DNA from: a bacterium
Lineage (GTDB): Bacteria; SZUA-79; Acidulodesulfobacterales; Acidulodesulfobacteraceae
NCBI GenBank assembly: GCA_021781285.1
Contig: JAJXXD010000047.1
Span: forward strand, 1 to 5,652
DNA: 5,652 bases
Direction of reading: 5' to 3'
Below the pieces are notes generated by a model. It did no database searches. It was not told where the DNA came from and saw nothing but the letters and a program-made list of their open reading frames with translations. Below are positions 1 to 5,652 of the stretch, in pieces (within the stretch, counting starts at the first letter, position 1; each line of letters opens with the position of its first letter). The position numbers and the translations under genes were made by a program.

Positions 1-307
1 TGCCGGCGAAAAAACCAAAAACGGCATTTCTATAGATTATTTACATAATTTGATTATCGAAATAAACAAGCTTGGGAGATTGAACCTTAAGGGTCTTATG
101 GCGATGCCCCCGCAGGCGACGGACAACAGAAAATATTTTAAACTCTTAAAAGAACTTCTTCTCGACATAAATATTAAAGGCATTTATAAAGAAGAACTTT
201 CTGTCCTTTCAATGGGAACGTCGGACGATTTTGAAACCGCTATAGAAGAAGGGGCTACTATAATACGGCTTGGAACCGCAATATTCGGAAACAGGCCGCC
301 GAAATGA
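1..307 (+). CDS. yggS: YggS/PLPBP family pyridoxal-phosphate homeostasis protein, C-terminal part
   Basis: The gene is cut by the left edge. Reading frame 2 is open from base 2 (Ala-Gly-Glu-Lys-Thr-Lys-Asn-Gly-Ile) to the TGA at 305-307, giving about 101 residues. The family is usually about 225-230 residues, so roughly the first 120-130 are missing. Family marks seen are the Glu-Lys-x-Lys-x-Gly-Ile segment, GLMAMPP, the phosphate-binding SMGTS loop, AIEEGAT and the closing RLGTAIFG. These belong to the C-terminal half of the fold-type III alanine-racemase-like barrel. Known members are single-domain cytosolic proteins that bind PLP and keep B6 vitamers and amino-acid pools in balance; no racemase activity is expected. 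A TTG at 50 is internal and not the start, because homology continues upstream of it. The stop overlaps the next start as ATGA, so maf is probably translationally coupled. Confidence in the family is high. Confidence 0.93.
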   Translation, partial: AGEKTKNGISIDYLHNLIIEINKLGRLNLKGLMAMPPQATDNRKYFKLLKELLLDINIKGIYKEELSVLSMGTSDDFETAIEEGATIIRLGTAIFGNRPPK

Positions 308-903
308 AACAAATGACACCCCTAATTATACTTGCGTCGTCTTCCGAAAGAAGAATATATCTATTAAAAAAATCAGGCATAAATTTTATCGCCGTAAACC
401 ATAACCTTGAAAGAGAACCTCGGTTTGATGAATTTAGCAAAAAAATGCCGGTTTCAATCGGCGATTTTGTCCAAAATTTAGCTTTAACGAAGGCAGAAAG
501 CCTGCAGGACGACTATCCCGAAAACTGGATAATAGGCTCGGATACCCTCATATATATGAACGGAACGGTTTACGGAAAACCAAAAGACTTAAGCGATGCT
601 TTTAATATGCTAAAAGAACTTTCCGGCAAAATACATATAGTTTATACTGGGATATGCTTAATCAATAAATCTAAAAATATTTATATAACCGATTGCGATA
701 AAACCGCCGTTAAAATAAAACCGCTGAACGATAAGGAAATAACCGACTATCTGTCGGAGTATCCTCCGGGAGGTAAGGCCGGAAGCTACGGAATTCAGGA
801 TGAAAAAGGCATCGTCGAATCATACGAAGGCTCGTTCGAAAACGTATTGGGATTGCCGGTTCAAAAACTTTTCCCGTTATTAAGCAGGTACGGTTTAAAC
901 TAG
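304..903 (+). CDS. maf: Maf family nucleoside triphosphate pyrophosphatase (YhdE-like)
   Basis: This 199-residue protein is of normal length for Maf. The family hydrolyses non-canonical or surplus nucleoside triphosphates to the monophosphate and pyrophosphate in the cytosol, and was first linked to septum formation. Visible motifs are ILASSSERR (residues 9-17), GSDT with the likely catalytic Asp80, GKP (91-93), the LSGKIH stretch (106-111), KAGSYGIQ (158-165) and GLP (183-185). Arg16 in the SxxRR loop, Lys63 and Gln165 sit where the YhdE/B. subtilis Maf branch (dTTP/UTP-type) has its substrate-selecting residues. The YceF branch (7-methyl-GTP) has Trp in place of that Arg. The subgroup call is therefore an inference from alignment by eye. 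The ATG at 304 overlaps the preceding stop, and no clear Shine-Dalgarno is present, which suits coupling to yggS. The 3' end overlaps proC tail to tail by 9 bases. Confidence 0.95.
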   Translation: MKQMTPLIILASSSERRIYLLKKSGINFIAVNHNLEREPRFDEFSKKMPVSIGDFVQNLALTKAESLQDDYPENWIIGSDTLIYMNGTVYGKPKDLSDAFNMLKELSGKIHIVYTGICLINKSKNIYITDCDKTAVKIKPLNDKEITDYLSEYPPGGKAGSYGIQDEKGIVESYEGSFENVLGLPVQKLFPLLSRYGLN

Positions 904-1749
904 TCCTTTTGCCCTTAAATATGCGGCGTTTACCGCTGAATCAAGAATATGCTTAATTCTCCCTTCTTCCAGTTTTGCAAGTCCGTACGCCGTCGTTCCG
1001 CCCGGTGAAGTCACCATGTCTTTAAGGTCTTTTGTCGATGTTTTAGAAAATTCAGGGCTGTTTAACAGTTCGGCAGAGCCCAGAATCGTCTGAACGGTTA
1101 ATGTTCTTGCGGTTTCCCGAGGAAGACCCAGCTTTACGCCGGCTTCTATGAGCCCTTCCGCAATTAAGAAAATATAGGCTGGACCGCTCCCGCTTAAAGC
1201 GGTTACGGCATCAAAATATTTTTCGTCCATATTTAAAACTATTGAGGACATTTCTAATATTTCCGAAGCGGTTTCTATATCTTTTTGAGAAACATTGCTA
1301 TTATAACACATTGCGCTCATCCCTTTTCCCGCTAAAGAATTTATGTTAGGCATAACTCTAAATATTTTTAACGGAAGATTGTTTTTAAGCATTTTGTTTA
1401 GAATTTCTTCCATAAAACCGACCTTAACGCCCCCCGCAATAGAAATAAACAGCGGAATGTTCTTATGATTTTTAATATTATTTAACGCTCCGGCGGCAAC
1501 TTCAAGCACGCTTTCCACAGAATAAGGTTTAACCGCGATAAAGACTATACCGCAGTTTTCTACGACCTCTCCTATACTGTTAAGGGAATTTACTCCTAAA
1601 GTATCTCTTACGAAATCAGCTCTTGAAGGGTCGGTATCGTAAATAAAAATTTTTATATCGGCACGGTTTGCGCCGGTCATACCCTTAATAAGTCCGTAAG
1701 CCATATTGCCTGCGCCTATAAAGCCTACCGCGGTTTTCTTTGACGCCAT
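895..1749 (-). CDS. proC: Pyrroline-5-carboxylate reductase
   Basis: A 284-residue cytosolic enzyme of the last step of proline synthesis: it reduces 1-pyrroline-5-carboxylate to L-proline with NAD(P)H. The N-terminal Rossmann domain starts with GFIGAGNMA (residues 9-17) and continues with VKP (73-75) and RVMPN (131-135). The C-terminal helical dimerisation domain carries ALSGSGPAY (184-192), which contacts substrate, and TSPGGTT (247-253). These are the hallmark blocks of the family, and the length is slightly above the common 265-275. The ATG at 1747-1749 is supported by a strong AAGGAGG four bases upstream and by the nucleotide-binding motif starting at residue 8. The gene ends inside the 3' end of maf on the other strand. 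Its frequent neighbour yggS lies close by but on the opposite strand. The MFS gene lies 71 bases upstream on the same strand, so read-through from it is possible in addition to a local promoter. Confidence 0.97.
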   Translation of the reverse strand: MASKKTAVGFIGAGNMAYGLIKGMTGANRADIKIFIYDTDPSRADFVRDTLGVNSLNSIGEVVENCGIVFIAVKPYSVESVLEVAAGALNNIKNHKNIPLFISIAGGVKVGFMEEILNKMLKNNLPLKIFRVMPNINSLAGKGMSAMCYNSNVSQKDIETASEILEMSSIVLNMDEKYFDAVTALSGSGPAYIFLIAEGLIEAGVKLGLPRETARTLTVQTILGSAELLNSPEFSKTSTKDLKDMVTSPGGTTAYGLAKLEEGRIKHILDSAVNAAYLRAKGLV

Positions 1750-1753
1750 ACTG

Positions 1754-1760
1754 CCTCCTT
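1754..1760 (-). promoter_or_regulatory. Strong Shine-Dalgarno site for proC
   Basis: On the minus strand this reads AAGGAGG, with four bases (CAGT) before the proC ATG. It is the only full-length Shine-Dalgarno match in front of any start in the window and fixes the proC start. Confidence 0.85.
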
Positions 1761-1781
1761 ATTATTGCTTAACTTAAATAT

Positions 1782-1810
1782 ATTATATAACAATAGACCG
1801 CAAATATGAA
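1782..1810 (-). promoter_or_regulatory. Candidate sigma-70-type promoter for proC
   Basis: The minus strand has a perfect TATAAT at 1782-1787 and, 17 bases upstream, TTCATA at 1805-1810 (4 of 6 to TTGACA). It lies in the 71-base gap between the MFS stop and proC, and would give a leader of about 26 bases containing the AAGGAGG site. The gap is very AT-rich, so a chance -10 match is possible. Confidence 0.5.
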
Positions 1811-1820
1811 ATTATACCTT

Positions 1821-3035
1821 TCATCTATATTTACCTTCTTTAATTGCGGAAGATATTGCAAAAGACGCCAGTAATACCAGACCGAACATTACAAATATCC
1901 AATGAAGCGCAAATTTTTGGGCAATTATACCCCCTATTGGGGCGGCAACGGAACCTATGCCGAAACCCGAAAAGAAAAAAACGCCGTAAGCGGTAGCCCT
2001 GTATTTTTCATGGGCGTTCTGGCTTATCATCAGATTTGAAATCGGGTTTATGGAAAAATTGAAAGCCGAAAATGCAAGAACGGAAATAAAAAGTAAAATA
2101 TTATGCGTAAAACCGGATATCAAAAGAAATATTCCGCTCGCAAGCACCAAAAAAGCAAAAGCCTTGTTCGACTTATAATTTTTTGTAATCCTTGTGCTGT
2201 TATACTGAAAAAATACTCCGACCATAAGAGCTATAGTGACAAAAAACCCGCCTGCCGCGGCGGCTTGATTATGAAAAAATATATAATTTTTCAGTTCCGT
2301 ACCGACGTAGGCCGGCAAAAATGAAAATACCCCCTGAAAAACAAATCCGTTCATAAACTCGGCAATAAAAATTAAGACGAGATTTAAGTGAAAAAATTCT
2401 TTTACAAAACCGCTAAAGGCGCTTGCCGAAGCAGGCTTTTCTTTTGCTTGATCCTTTACGGCGGATGCCGCGGTATCTCCGGCATCAATTTGCAATTTAA
2501 ATATATAGGACAAAACAAACAGCGACAGAAATATAATGCCGAGGATTAAATAAGGAAAATTATATCCCAAAAAATAGCCTAATATTCCGGCAAAACCCGC
2601 GCTCAAAGCAACGCCGAGGGTTCCCGCTATACCGTGAATCGCAAACGCCCTTAATTTATCGCTTCCGATAAACGACATCATGCTTAAACCTACCGGATGA
2701 TAAATGCTTCCGATAAGCCCCATAAAAATTATGGATAAGGAAAAAACGTAAAAATTTGCCGATGCCGCCGCAGCAAAAGAAAAAAGCGACATACCGGCTA
2801 GATAAATCCTTAAAATATGTTTCTTTTTGATTTTATCGGCAATAAAACCGACGGGGAGAGAGCCTGCGCCGAATAAAAAAAGATAAATACCCGCAACCGT
2901 TCCCAGCGTTTCGTAATCAACATTAAATCTATCTTTAATAAGTATTAAAATTGCGGGATACGTTAGTATTGCTACATGGCAAAAAAAATGGGACAAACTT
3001 AAAAGCGCGACCGTTTCTTTTTCTTTTTTTTCCAT
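1821..3035 (-). CDS. Major facilitator superfamily transporter, possibly FSR (fosmidomycin resistance)-like
   Basis: A 404-residue integral inner-membrane protein with about 12 hydrophobic segments, the usual MFS size and fold. A basic, glutamate- and lysine-rich N-terminus precedes the first helix. The loop after helix 2 has the MFS motif-A form GSLPVGFIADKIKKKHIL (residues 58-75), with Asp67 and following lysines. The segment GLIGSIYHPVG (106-116) and the HGIAG block (134-138) resemble the Fsr branch of MFS drug exporters. The two six-helix halves are joined by a hydrophilic, Ala/Lys-rich linker at about residues 185-210. The substrate cannot be read from the sequence; proton-driven efflux of a small molecule is the family expectation. 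No Shine-Dalgarno precedes the ATG at 3033-3035, but a TAGAAT lies nine bases upstream, which suggests a very short leader. The gene is divergent from the metal exporter. MFS membership is secure; the FSR-like placement is tentative. Confidence 0.88.
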   Translation of the reverse strand: MEKKEKETVALLSLSHFFCHVAILTYPAILILIKDRFNVDYETLGTVAGIYLFLFGAGSLPVGFIADKIKKKHILRIYLAGMSLFSFAAAASANFYVFSLSIIFMGLIGSIYHPVGLSMMSFIGSDKLRAFAIHGIAGTLGVALSAGFAGILGYFLGYNFPYLILGIIFLSLFVLSYIFKLQIDAGDTAASAVKDQAKEKPASASAFSGFVKEFFHLNLVLIFIAEFMNGFVFQGVFSFLPAYVGTELKNYIFFHNQAAAAGGFFVTIALMVGVFFQYNSTRITKNYKSNKAFAFLVLASGIFLLISGFTHNILLFISVLAFSAFNFSINPISNLMISQNAHEKYRATAYGVFFFSGFGIGSVAAPIGGIIAQKFALHWIFVMFGLVLLASFAISSAIKEGKYR

Positions 3036-3044
3036 TGTTTTAAC

Positions 3045-3073
3045 ATTCTACAAAATTTCAACCCTTTAGGCAA
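3045..3073 (-). promoter_or_regulatory. Candidate promoter for the MFS transporter, near-leaderless
   Basis: On the minus strand TTGCCT (3068-3073, 4 of 6 to TTGACA), a 17-base spacer and TAGAAT (3045-3050, 5 of 6 to TATAAT) lead to the ATG only nine bases after the -10. With the normal distance from -10 to transcription start, the mRNA would begin about 2-3 bases before the start codon. No Shine-Dalgarno is visible. Confidence 0.45.
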
Positions 3074-3083
3074 TTAATTTGAT

Positions 3084-3112
3084 TTCAAAATAATAACGCA
3101 ATATGCTATAAT
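3084..3112 (+). promoter_or_regulatory. Candidate extended -10 promoter for the CDF exporter, near-leaderless
   Basis: TATAAT at 3107-3112 is preceded by TGC, forming a perfect extended -10 (TGnTATAAT). TTCAAA at 3084-3089 (4 of 6 to TTGACA) lies 17 bases upstream. The ATG at 3122 follows the -10 by nine bases (TTTCTTAAT), so transcription would start at about 3119 with a leader of 2-3 bases and no Shine-Dalgarno. This is the best-looking promoter in the window. Confidence 0.6.
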
Positions 3113-3121
3113 TTTCTTAAT

Positions 3122-4063
3122 ATGGAACATCATACCCATTCCCATGACCGCCCGTTAAATTTAAACGGCGAATCTTTTAAAACCGAAAAGAGCTTAAAAT
3201 TCGCTTTTTTCCTTACTCTCGTTATACTGATTATTGAATTTAGCGGAGCTTTAATATCAAAAAGCATGGCTCTGTATTCGGAATCAGGACACGTTTTAGT
3301 CGATGCGTCCTCGCTTCTTTTGGCGTGGTTCGCGCAAACTCAGGTTAGAAAAAGTCCTTCGGAAAAAAATACTTACGGCTACCACAGGATTGGAATACTC
3401 GCCGCGCTCTTAAATTCGCTTTTGCTTCTTATATTGTCTTTCATATTGATTTATGAAAGTTATCTAAGGCTTGTGCATCCCGAAAAAATTAATTCCGGCA
3501 TTATGGTTATTTTCCCGTTTATAAGCCTTTTAATAAACGCCGTCATAGGCATAAAAATTCACAAAGGCATCGAACATAATTTAAATCTTAAAAGCTCCTT
3601 TTTCCATATACTTGGCGACTCTTTAGTTTCTGTTTCTATTATAGCGGGCGGAATAATTATATATTTCACGGGAATTTATTATATAGACCCGGTCATCGGC
3701 TTAATAATATCGCCTCTTATCGCGATAGGGGCATTCTCCGTAATAAACGAAACGATAAACATACTGCTGGAAGGCGTCCCGAAAGAAATCGATTTTACTT
3801 CGGTAAAGGACGAAATACTTAAAACGCCCGGCGTAAAAAACGTCCACGACCTTCACATATGGAGCATGTCAAAATCTTTTAAACTGTTAAGCGCGCATAT
3901 TCTTGTAGAAGAAACAGCGGTTAAATCATCCGATATCTGTTGTATTATAAATAATATTCAGGAAACCCTCGCGGAAAAATTTAACATAAACCATGTTGTG
4001 ATTCAGCCTGAATTAGCCGTTTGTAGTATGGCTGACGGTTTTTGCATTCATAAAAATTTATAA
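3122..4063 (+). CDS. Cation diffusion facilitator (CDF) metal exporter, ZitB/CzcD-like
   Basis: A 313-residue inner-membrane metal/proton antiporter of the CDF family, expected to export Zn2+ and possibly Co2+, Cd2+ or another divalent metal from the cytosol. The N-terminus is His-rich (HHTHSH, residues 3-8), typical of the ZitB/CzcD type. About six helices follow (roughly 25-45, 50-70, 88-112, 124-146, 160-182, 188-210). The transport site is seen as His57 and Asp61 in helix 2 (SGHVLVD) and His162 and Asp166 in helix 5 (HILGD). IDP (188-190) opens helix 6. The cytosolic ferredoxin-like domain starts near LLEGVP and holds the conserved VHDLHIW block. A short C-terminal tail adds Cys301, Cys308 and His310. 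The family's helix-2 D-A-G-H is E-S-G-H here. The ATG at 3122 is favoured because the His-rich leader and first helix follow directly, although no Shine-Dalgarno exists. The exact metal is not determinable by eye. Confidence 0.95.
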   Translation: MEHHTHSHDRPLNLNGESFKTEKSLKFAFFLTLVILIIEFSGALISKSMALYSESGHVLVDASSLLLAWFAQTQVRKSPSEKNTYGYHRIGILAALLNSLLLLILSFILIYESYLRLVHPEKINSGIMVIFPFISLLINAVIGIKIHKGIEHNLNLKSSFFHILGDSLVSVSIIAGGIIIYFTGIYYIDPVIGLIISPLIAIGAFSVINETINILLEGVPKEIDFTSVKDEILKTPGVKNVHDLHIWSMSKSFKLLSAHILVEETAVKSSDICCIINNIQETLAEKFNINHVVIQPELAVCSMADGFCIHKNL

Positions 4064-4081
4064 TCACGGTTTATTTTTTGC

Positions 4082-4140
4082 TTGAATTTATTTTATAAAT
4101 GTGTAAAATATCTATAACGTATAAAAACTTAACATAGAAT
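4082..4140 (+). promoter_or_regulatory. Candidate promoter region for fumA-fumB-sucC
   Basis: Two readings are possible in this very AT-rich gap. One is TTGAAT (4082-4087), a 16-base spacer and TAAAAT (4104-4109), giving a leader of about 34 bases. The other is TAGAAT (4135-4140), exactly nine bases before the ATG, which would make the mRNA near-leaderless but has no recognisable -35. No Shine-Dalgarno precedes the ATG, which favours the second reading slightly. The start of a new transcript here is inferred from the 86-base gap after the CDF gene. Confidence 0.35.
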
Positions 4141-4149
4141 ACATTACAG

Positions 4150-4989
4150 ATGAGGGTTATAGCATCCGAAGAAATTTCAAACGCCGTTAAAAATTTAATA
4201 ATTAATTCAAGCGTTAACTTGCCTGAGGACACTTATAAAAGTCTAAAACAGGCTTTTGAAAAAGAGATTTCAGGTTCGGGAAAAACAGTTCTAAGCCAAA
4301 TATTGTTAAATGCCGAGGTTGCGAAAACCGAATTAAAGCCTCTATGTCAAGATACCGGACTTGCAGTGTTTTTTGTCGAGGTCGGAAAAGACGTTGCGGT
4401 CGGCGGCAAAAATTTAACCGATGCAATAAACGACGGCACAAGAACGGGTTATGCGGAAGGCTTTTTAAGAAAATCGACATGCGATCCGCTTTCAAGAAAA
4501 AATATCGGCGACAATACTCCCGCTATAATACATTATGAATTTACGGATGGGGACAAAATTAAGATAATGTATGCGGCAAAGGGCGGCGGCAGCGAAAATA
4601 TGAGCAGATTAAAAATGATGCGCCCTTCCGACGGAAAAGACGGGGTCATAGATTTTGTCGTCGAAACAATGCGTGAAGCAGGACCCAACCCATGCCCCCC
4701 GAATATCGTGGGCGTCGGTATAGGAGGCAATTTTGAAAGGTCTGCCATTATTGCGAAAAAAGCTCTTTTTAGAAAATTGGGGGTAAAAAACGGCAATCCT
4801 GAATTAGCCGAAATGGAAAGTATTATCTTTGAAAAAGCAAATAATATAGGCACCGGTCCGATGGGTTTCGGCGGAATTTGCACCGCTCTCGGCGTTCACA
4901 TAATTAAAGAACCGTGCCATATTGCCAGTTTTCCGGTGGCGGTTAATATCGAATGCCATTCGCACAGGCATTCCGAAATTACGATATAA
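4150..4989 (+). CDS. fumA: Class I (iron-sulfur) fumarate hydratase, alpha subunit
   Basis: A 279-residue catalytic subunit of the two-subunit, [4Fe-4S]-dependent fumarate hydratase, which interconverts fumarate and malate in the cytosol. The length fits the split-subunit form. Cys66 in PLCQDTG, Cys182 in NPCPPN and Cys269 in NIECH are placed like the three cluster ligands of class I fumarases; Asp68 of the CQDTG block is a likely catalytic residue. Also visible are KGGGSEN (144-150), GIGGNFE (190-196) and GPMGFGG (236-242). The related L-tartrate dehydratase TtdA has the same architecture. Fumarase is preferred because the succinyl-CoA synthetase gene follows, but the substrate is not proved by sequence. 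The ATG at 4150 (MRVI...) matches the usual N-terminal length of the family. There is no Shine-Dalgarno. The cluster makes such enzymes oxygen-sensitive, pointing to anaerobic or low-oxygen life. Confidence 0.94.
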   Translation: MRVIASEEISNAVKNLIINSSVNLPEDTYKSLKQAFEKEISGSGKTVLSQILLNAEVAKTELKPLCQDTGLAVFFVEVGKDVAVGGKNLTDAINDGTRTGYAEGFLRKSTCDPLSRKNIGDNTPAIIHYEFTDGDKIKIMYAAKGGGSENMSRLKMMRPSDGKDGVIDFVVETMREAGPNPCPPNIVGVGIGGNFERSAIIAKKALFRKLGVKNGNPELAEMESIIFEKANNIGTGPMGFGGICTALGVHIIKEPCHIASFPVAVNIECHSHRHSEITI

Positions 4990-4993
4990 TACC

Positions 4994-5557
4994 ATGGACA
5001 AAATAAAAATAACTGCTCCGCTATCGGATGATATTATATTAAAACTTAAAACCGGCGATGAAGTTTTAATCAGCGGAACAATATATACCGCAAGAGACCA
5101 GGCACACTTCAGGTTAGTTAAACTAATAGAAGATAATAAATCTCTGCCTTTTAATCTTCAAGGACAGATTATTTATTACGTCGGGCCTACTCCGGAAAAA
5201 CCGGGGGAGGTTATCGGCTCGGCAGGTCCTACTACAAGCTATAGAATGGATAAATATGCGCCTATTCTTATAAAAAACGGCTTAAAAGGCATGATAGGAA
5301 AAGGTAAAAGGTCCGCCGAAGTAAAAGAGGCTATTAAAAAATATAAAGCCGTATATTTTGGAGCGATAGGCGGAGCGGGAGCGTTAATATCGAAAACCAT
5401 TAAATCAAGCATGGTAATCGCATATGACGACCTTCTTTCCGAAGCCGTCCGCCGGCTTACCGTAGAAGATTTTCCGGCTATCGTCGTTAACGACGTTTAC
5501 GGCGGCGACCTTTACGAAGAAGGAAGGCAAAAATACGAAAACAAATATAATAAATAA
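4994..5557 (+). CDS. fumB: Class I fumarate hydratase, beta subunit (C-terminal domain protein)
   Basis: A 187-residue partner of the alpha subunit, equivalent to the C-terminal domain of single-chain class I fumarases and to TtdB. Visible blocks are TARDQAH (residues 32-38), YVGPTP (62-67), AGPTTSYRM (77-85) with the substrate-contacting Thr/Ser/Arg cluster, IGKG (101-104) and the GGAGAL glycine loop (126-131). The start is set at the ATG at 4994, four bases after the fumA stop. A longer frame beginning with TTG at 4922 only reads fumA out of phase and has no family similarity in its first 24 residues. No Shine-Dalgarno is seen before the ATG, so translation probably depends on ribosomes finishing fumA, which would also keep the two subunits in step. 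The gene symbol denotes the beta subunit; it is not E. coli FumB, which is a full-length isozyme. Confidence 0.94.
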   Translation: MDKIKITAPLSDDIILKLKTGDEVLISGTIYTARDQAHFRLVKLIEDNKSLPFNLQGQIIYYVGPTPEKPGEVIGSAGPTTSYRMDKYAPILIKNGLKGMIGKGKRSAEVKEAIKKYKAVYFGAIGGAGALISKTIKSSMVIAYDDLLSEAVRRLTVEDFPAIVVNDVYGGDLYEEGRQKYENKYNK

Positions 5558-5582
5558 GTAATACAATAAAACGGGAACTGTT

Positions 5583-5652
5583 ATGGATATTCACGAATAC
5601 CAAGCTAAAGAACTTTTAAGCAAACGCGGGGTAAAAACCCTGCGGTCTATTT
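5583..5652 (+). CDS. sucC: Succinyl-CoA synthetase (ADP-forming) beta subunit, N-terminal fragment
   Basis: Only the first 23 codons are inside the window, with the frame open to the right edge. The N-terminus, MDIHEYQAKELLSKRGV, is the highly conserved beginning of SucC, where HEYQAK opens the ATP-grasp domain. With the alpha subunit SucD, expected just downstream, the enzyme interconverts succinyl-CoA and succinate with formation or use of ATP. The ATG at 5583 lies 25 bases after the fumB stop, with a weak GGGA (5573-5576) six bases upstream as a possible ribosome binding site. The same strand and short spacing suggest an operon with fumA and fumB, grouping two TCA-cycle reactions. The identification rests on a short stretch, but that stretch is very characteristic. 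Confidence 0.9.
   Translation, partial: MDIHEYQAKELLSKRGVKTLRSI

Noticed and set aside
258..440. Short minus-strand open frame across the yggS/maf junction
   Set aside because: It lies opposite two well-supported genes, has no recognisable domain or ribosome binding site, and is explained as a shadow of the coding frames.
2103..2324. Plus-strand open frame inside the MFS gene
   Set aside because: It is antisense to an intact membrane-protein gene, and its basic low-complexity product looks like a reverse reading of hydrophobic codons.
4050..4080. T-run shortly after the CDF stop as an intrinsic terminator
   Set aside because: No GC-containing stem precedes the T-run, and pairing of the upstream A-tract with it leaves mismatches.
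4086..4100. Inverted repeat ATTTAT-ttt-ATAAAT as a terminator after the CDF gene
   Set aside because: The stem is six A/T pairs with no G or C and no T-run after it, too weak for an intrinsic terminator and expected by chance in this AT-rich gap.
4985..4990. Perfect TATAAT just before the fumB ATG as an internal promoter
   Set aside because: It overlaps the fumA stop and lies only three bases before the ATG, so a transcript would start inside fumB. No -35 match was found at proper spacing.
4922..4993. Longer fumB beginning with TTG inside fumA
   Set aside because: The extra 24 residues are an out-of-phase reading of fumA's conserved C-terminus; family similarity begins just after the ATG at 4994.
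4214..5001. Several open frames antisense to or out of phase with fumA
   Set aside because: They overlap a conserved fumarase subunit along its length and show no family features of their own.

Overview
The window is an AT-leaning stretch of a bacterial chromosome holding seven protein genes packed almost end to end, two of them cut by the window edges. All seven belong to recognisable families. I see no RNA gene, insertion sequence, phage gene, CRISPR array, toxin-antitoxin pair or defence cassette, and no stretch of 300 bases without a gene. The sequence does not fix the organism. A Gram-negative-type bacterium with an anaerobic or microaerophilic life is a reasonable inference, because the fumarase is the two-subunit, oxygen-sensitive iron-sulfur type. 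A deltaproteobacteria-like lineage is only a guess.

Layout. Positions 1-307 (+) hold the C-terminal part of a YggS/PLPBP pyridoxal-phosphate homeostasis protein. It overlaps by ATGA the start of a Maf nucleotide pyrophosphatase (304-903, +). The Maf gene runs tail to tail, with a 9-base overlap, into proC (895-1749, -), pyrroline-5-carboxylate reductase for proline synthesis. Upstream of proC on the same strand is a 12-helix major facilitator transporter (1821-3035, -). An 86-base divergent promoter region separates it from a cation diffusion facilitator metal exporter (3122-4063, +). The right end carries the two subunits of a class I fumarase (4150-4989 and 4994-5557, +) followed by the start of sucC (5583 to the edge, +), the beta subunit of succinyl-CoA synthetase.

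How the genes work together. The right-hand block is a TCA-cycle unit acting on fumarate, malate, succinate and succinyl-CoA. The left-hand block combines vitamin B6 homeostasis, nucleotide-pool cleaning and proline synthesis. It looks like a rearranged form of the common yggS-proC neighbourhood. The two membrane transporters in the middle share an intergenic region and may share control.

The least ordinary signal is in the translation starts. Three genes (the MFS transporter, the metal exporter and fumA) lack a Shine-Dalgarno sequence, and each has a TAnAAT -10-like hexamer exactly 9 bases before its ATG. This is the geometry of leaderless or near-leaderless mRNAs. proC, by contrast, has a full AAGGAGG ribosome binding site and a normal leader. 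I did not find a previously undescribed multi-gene system here.
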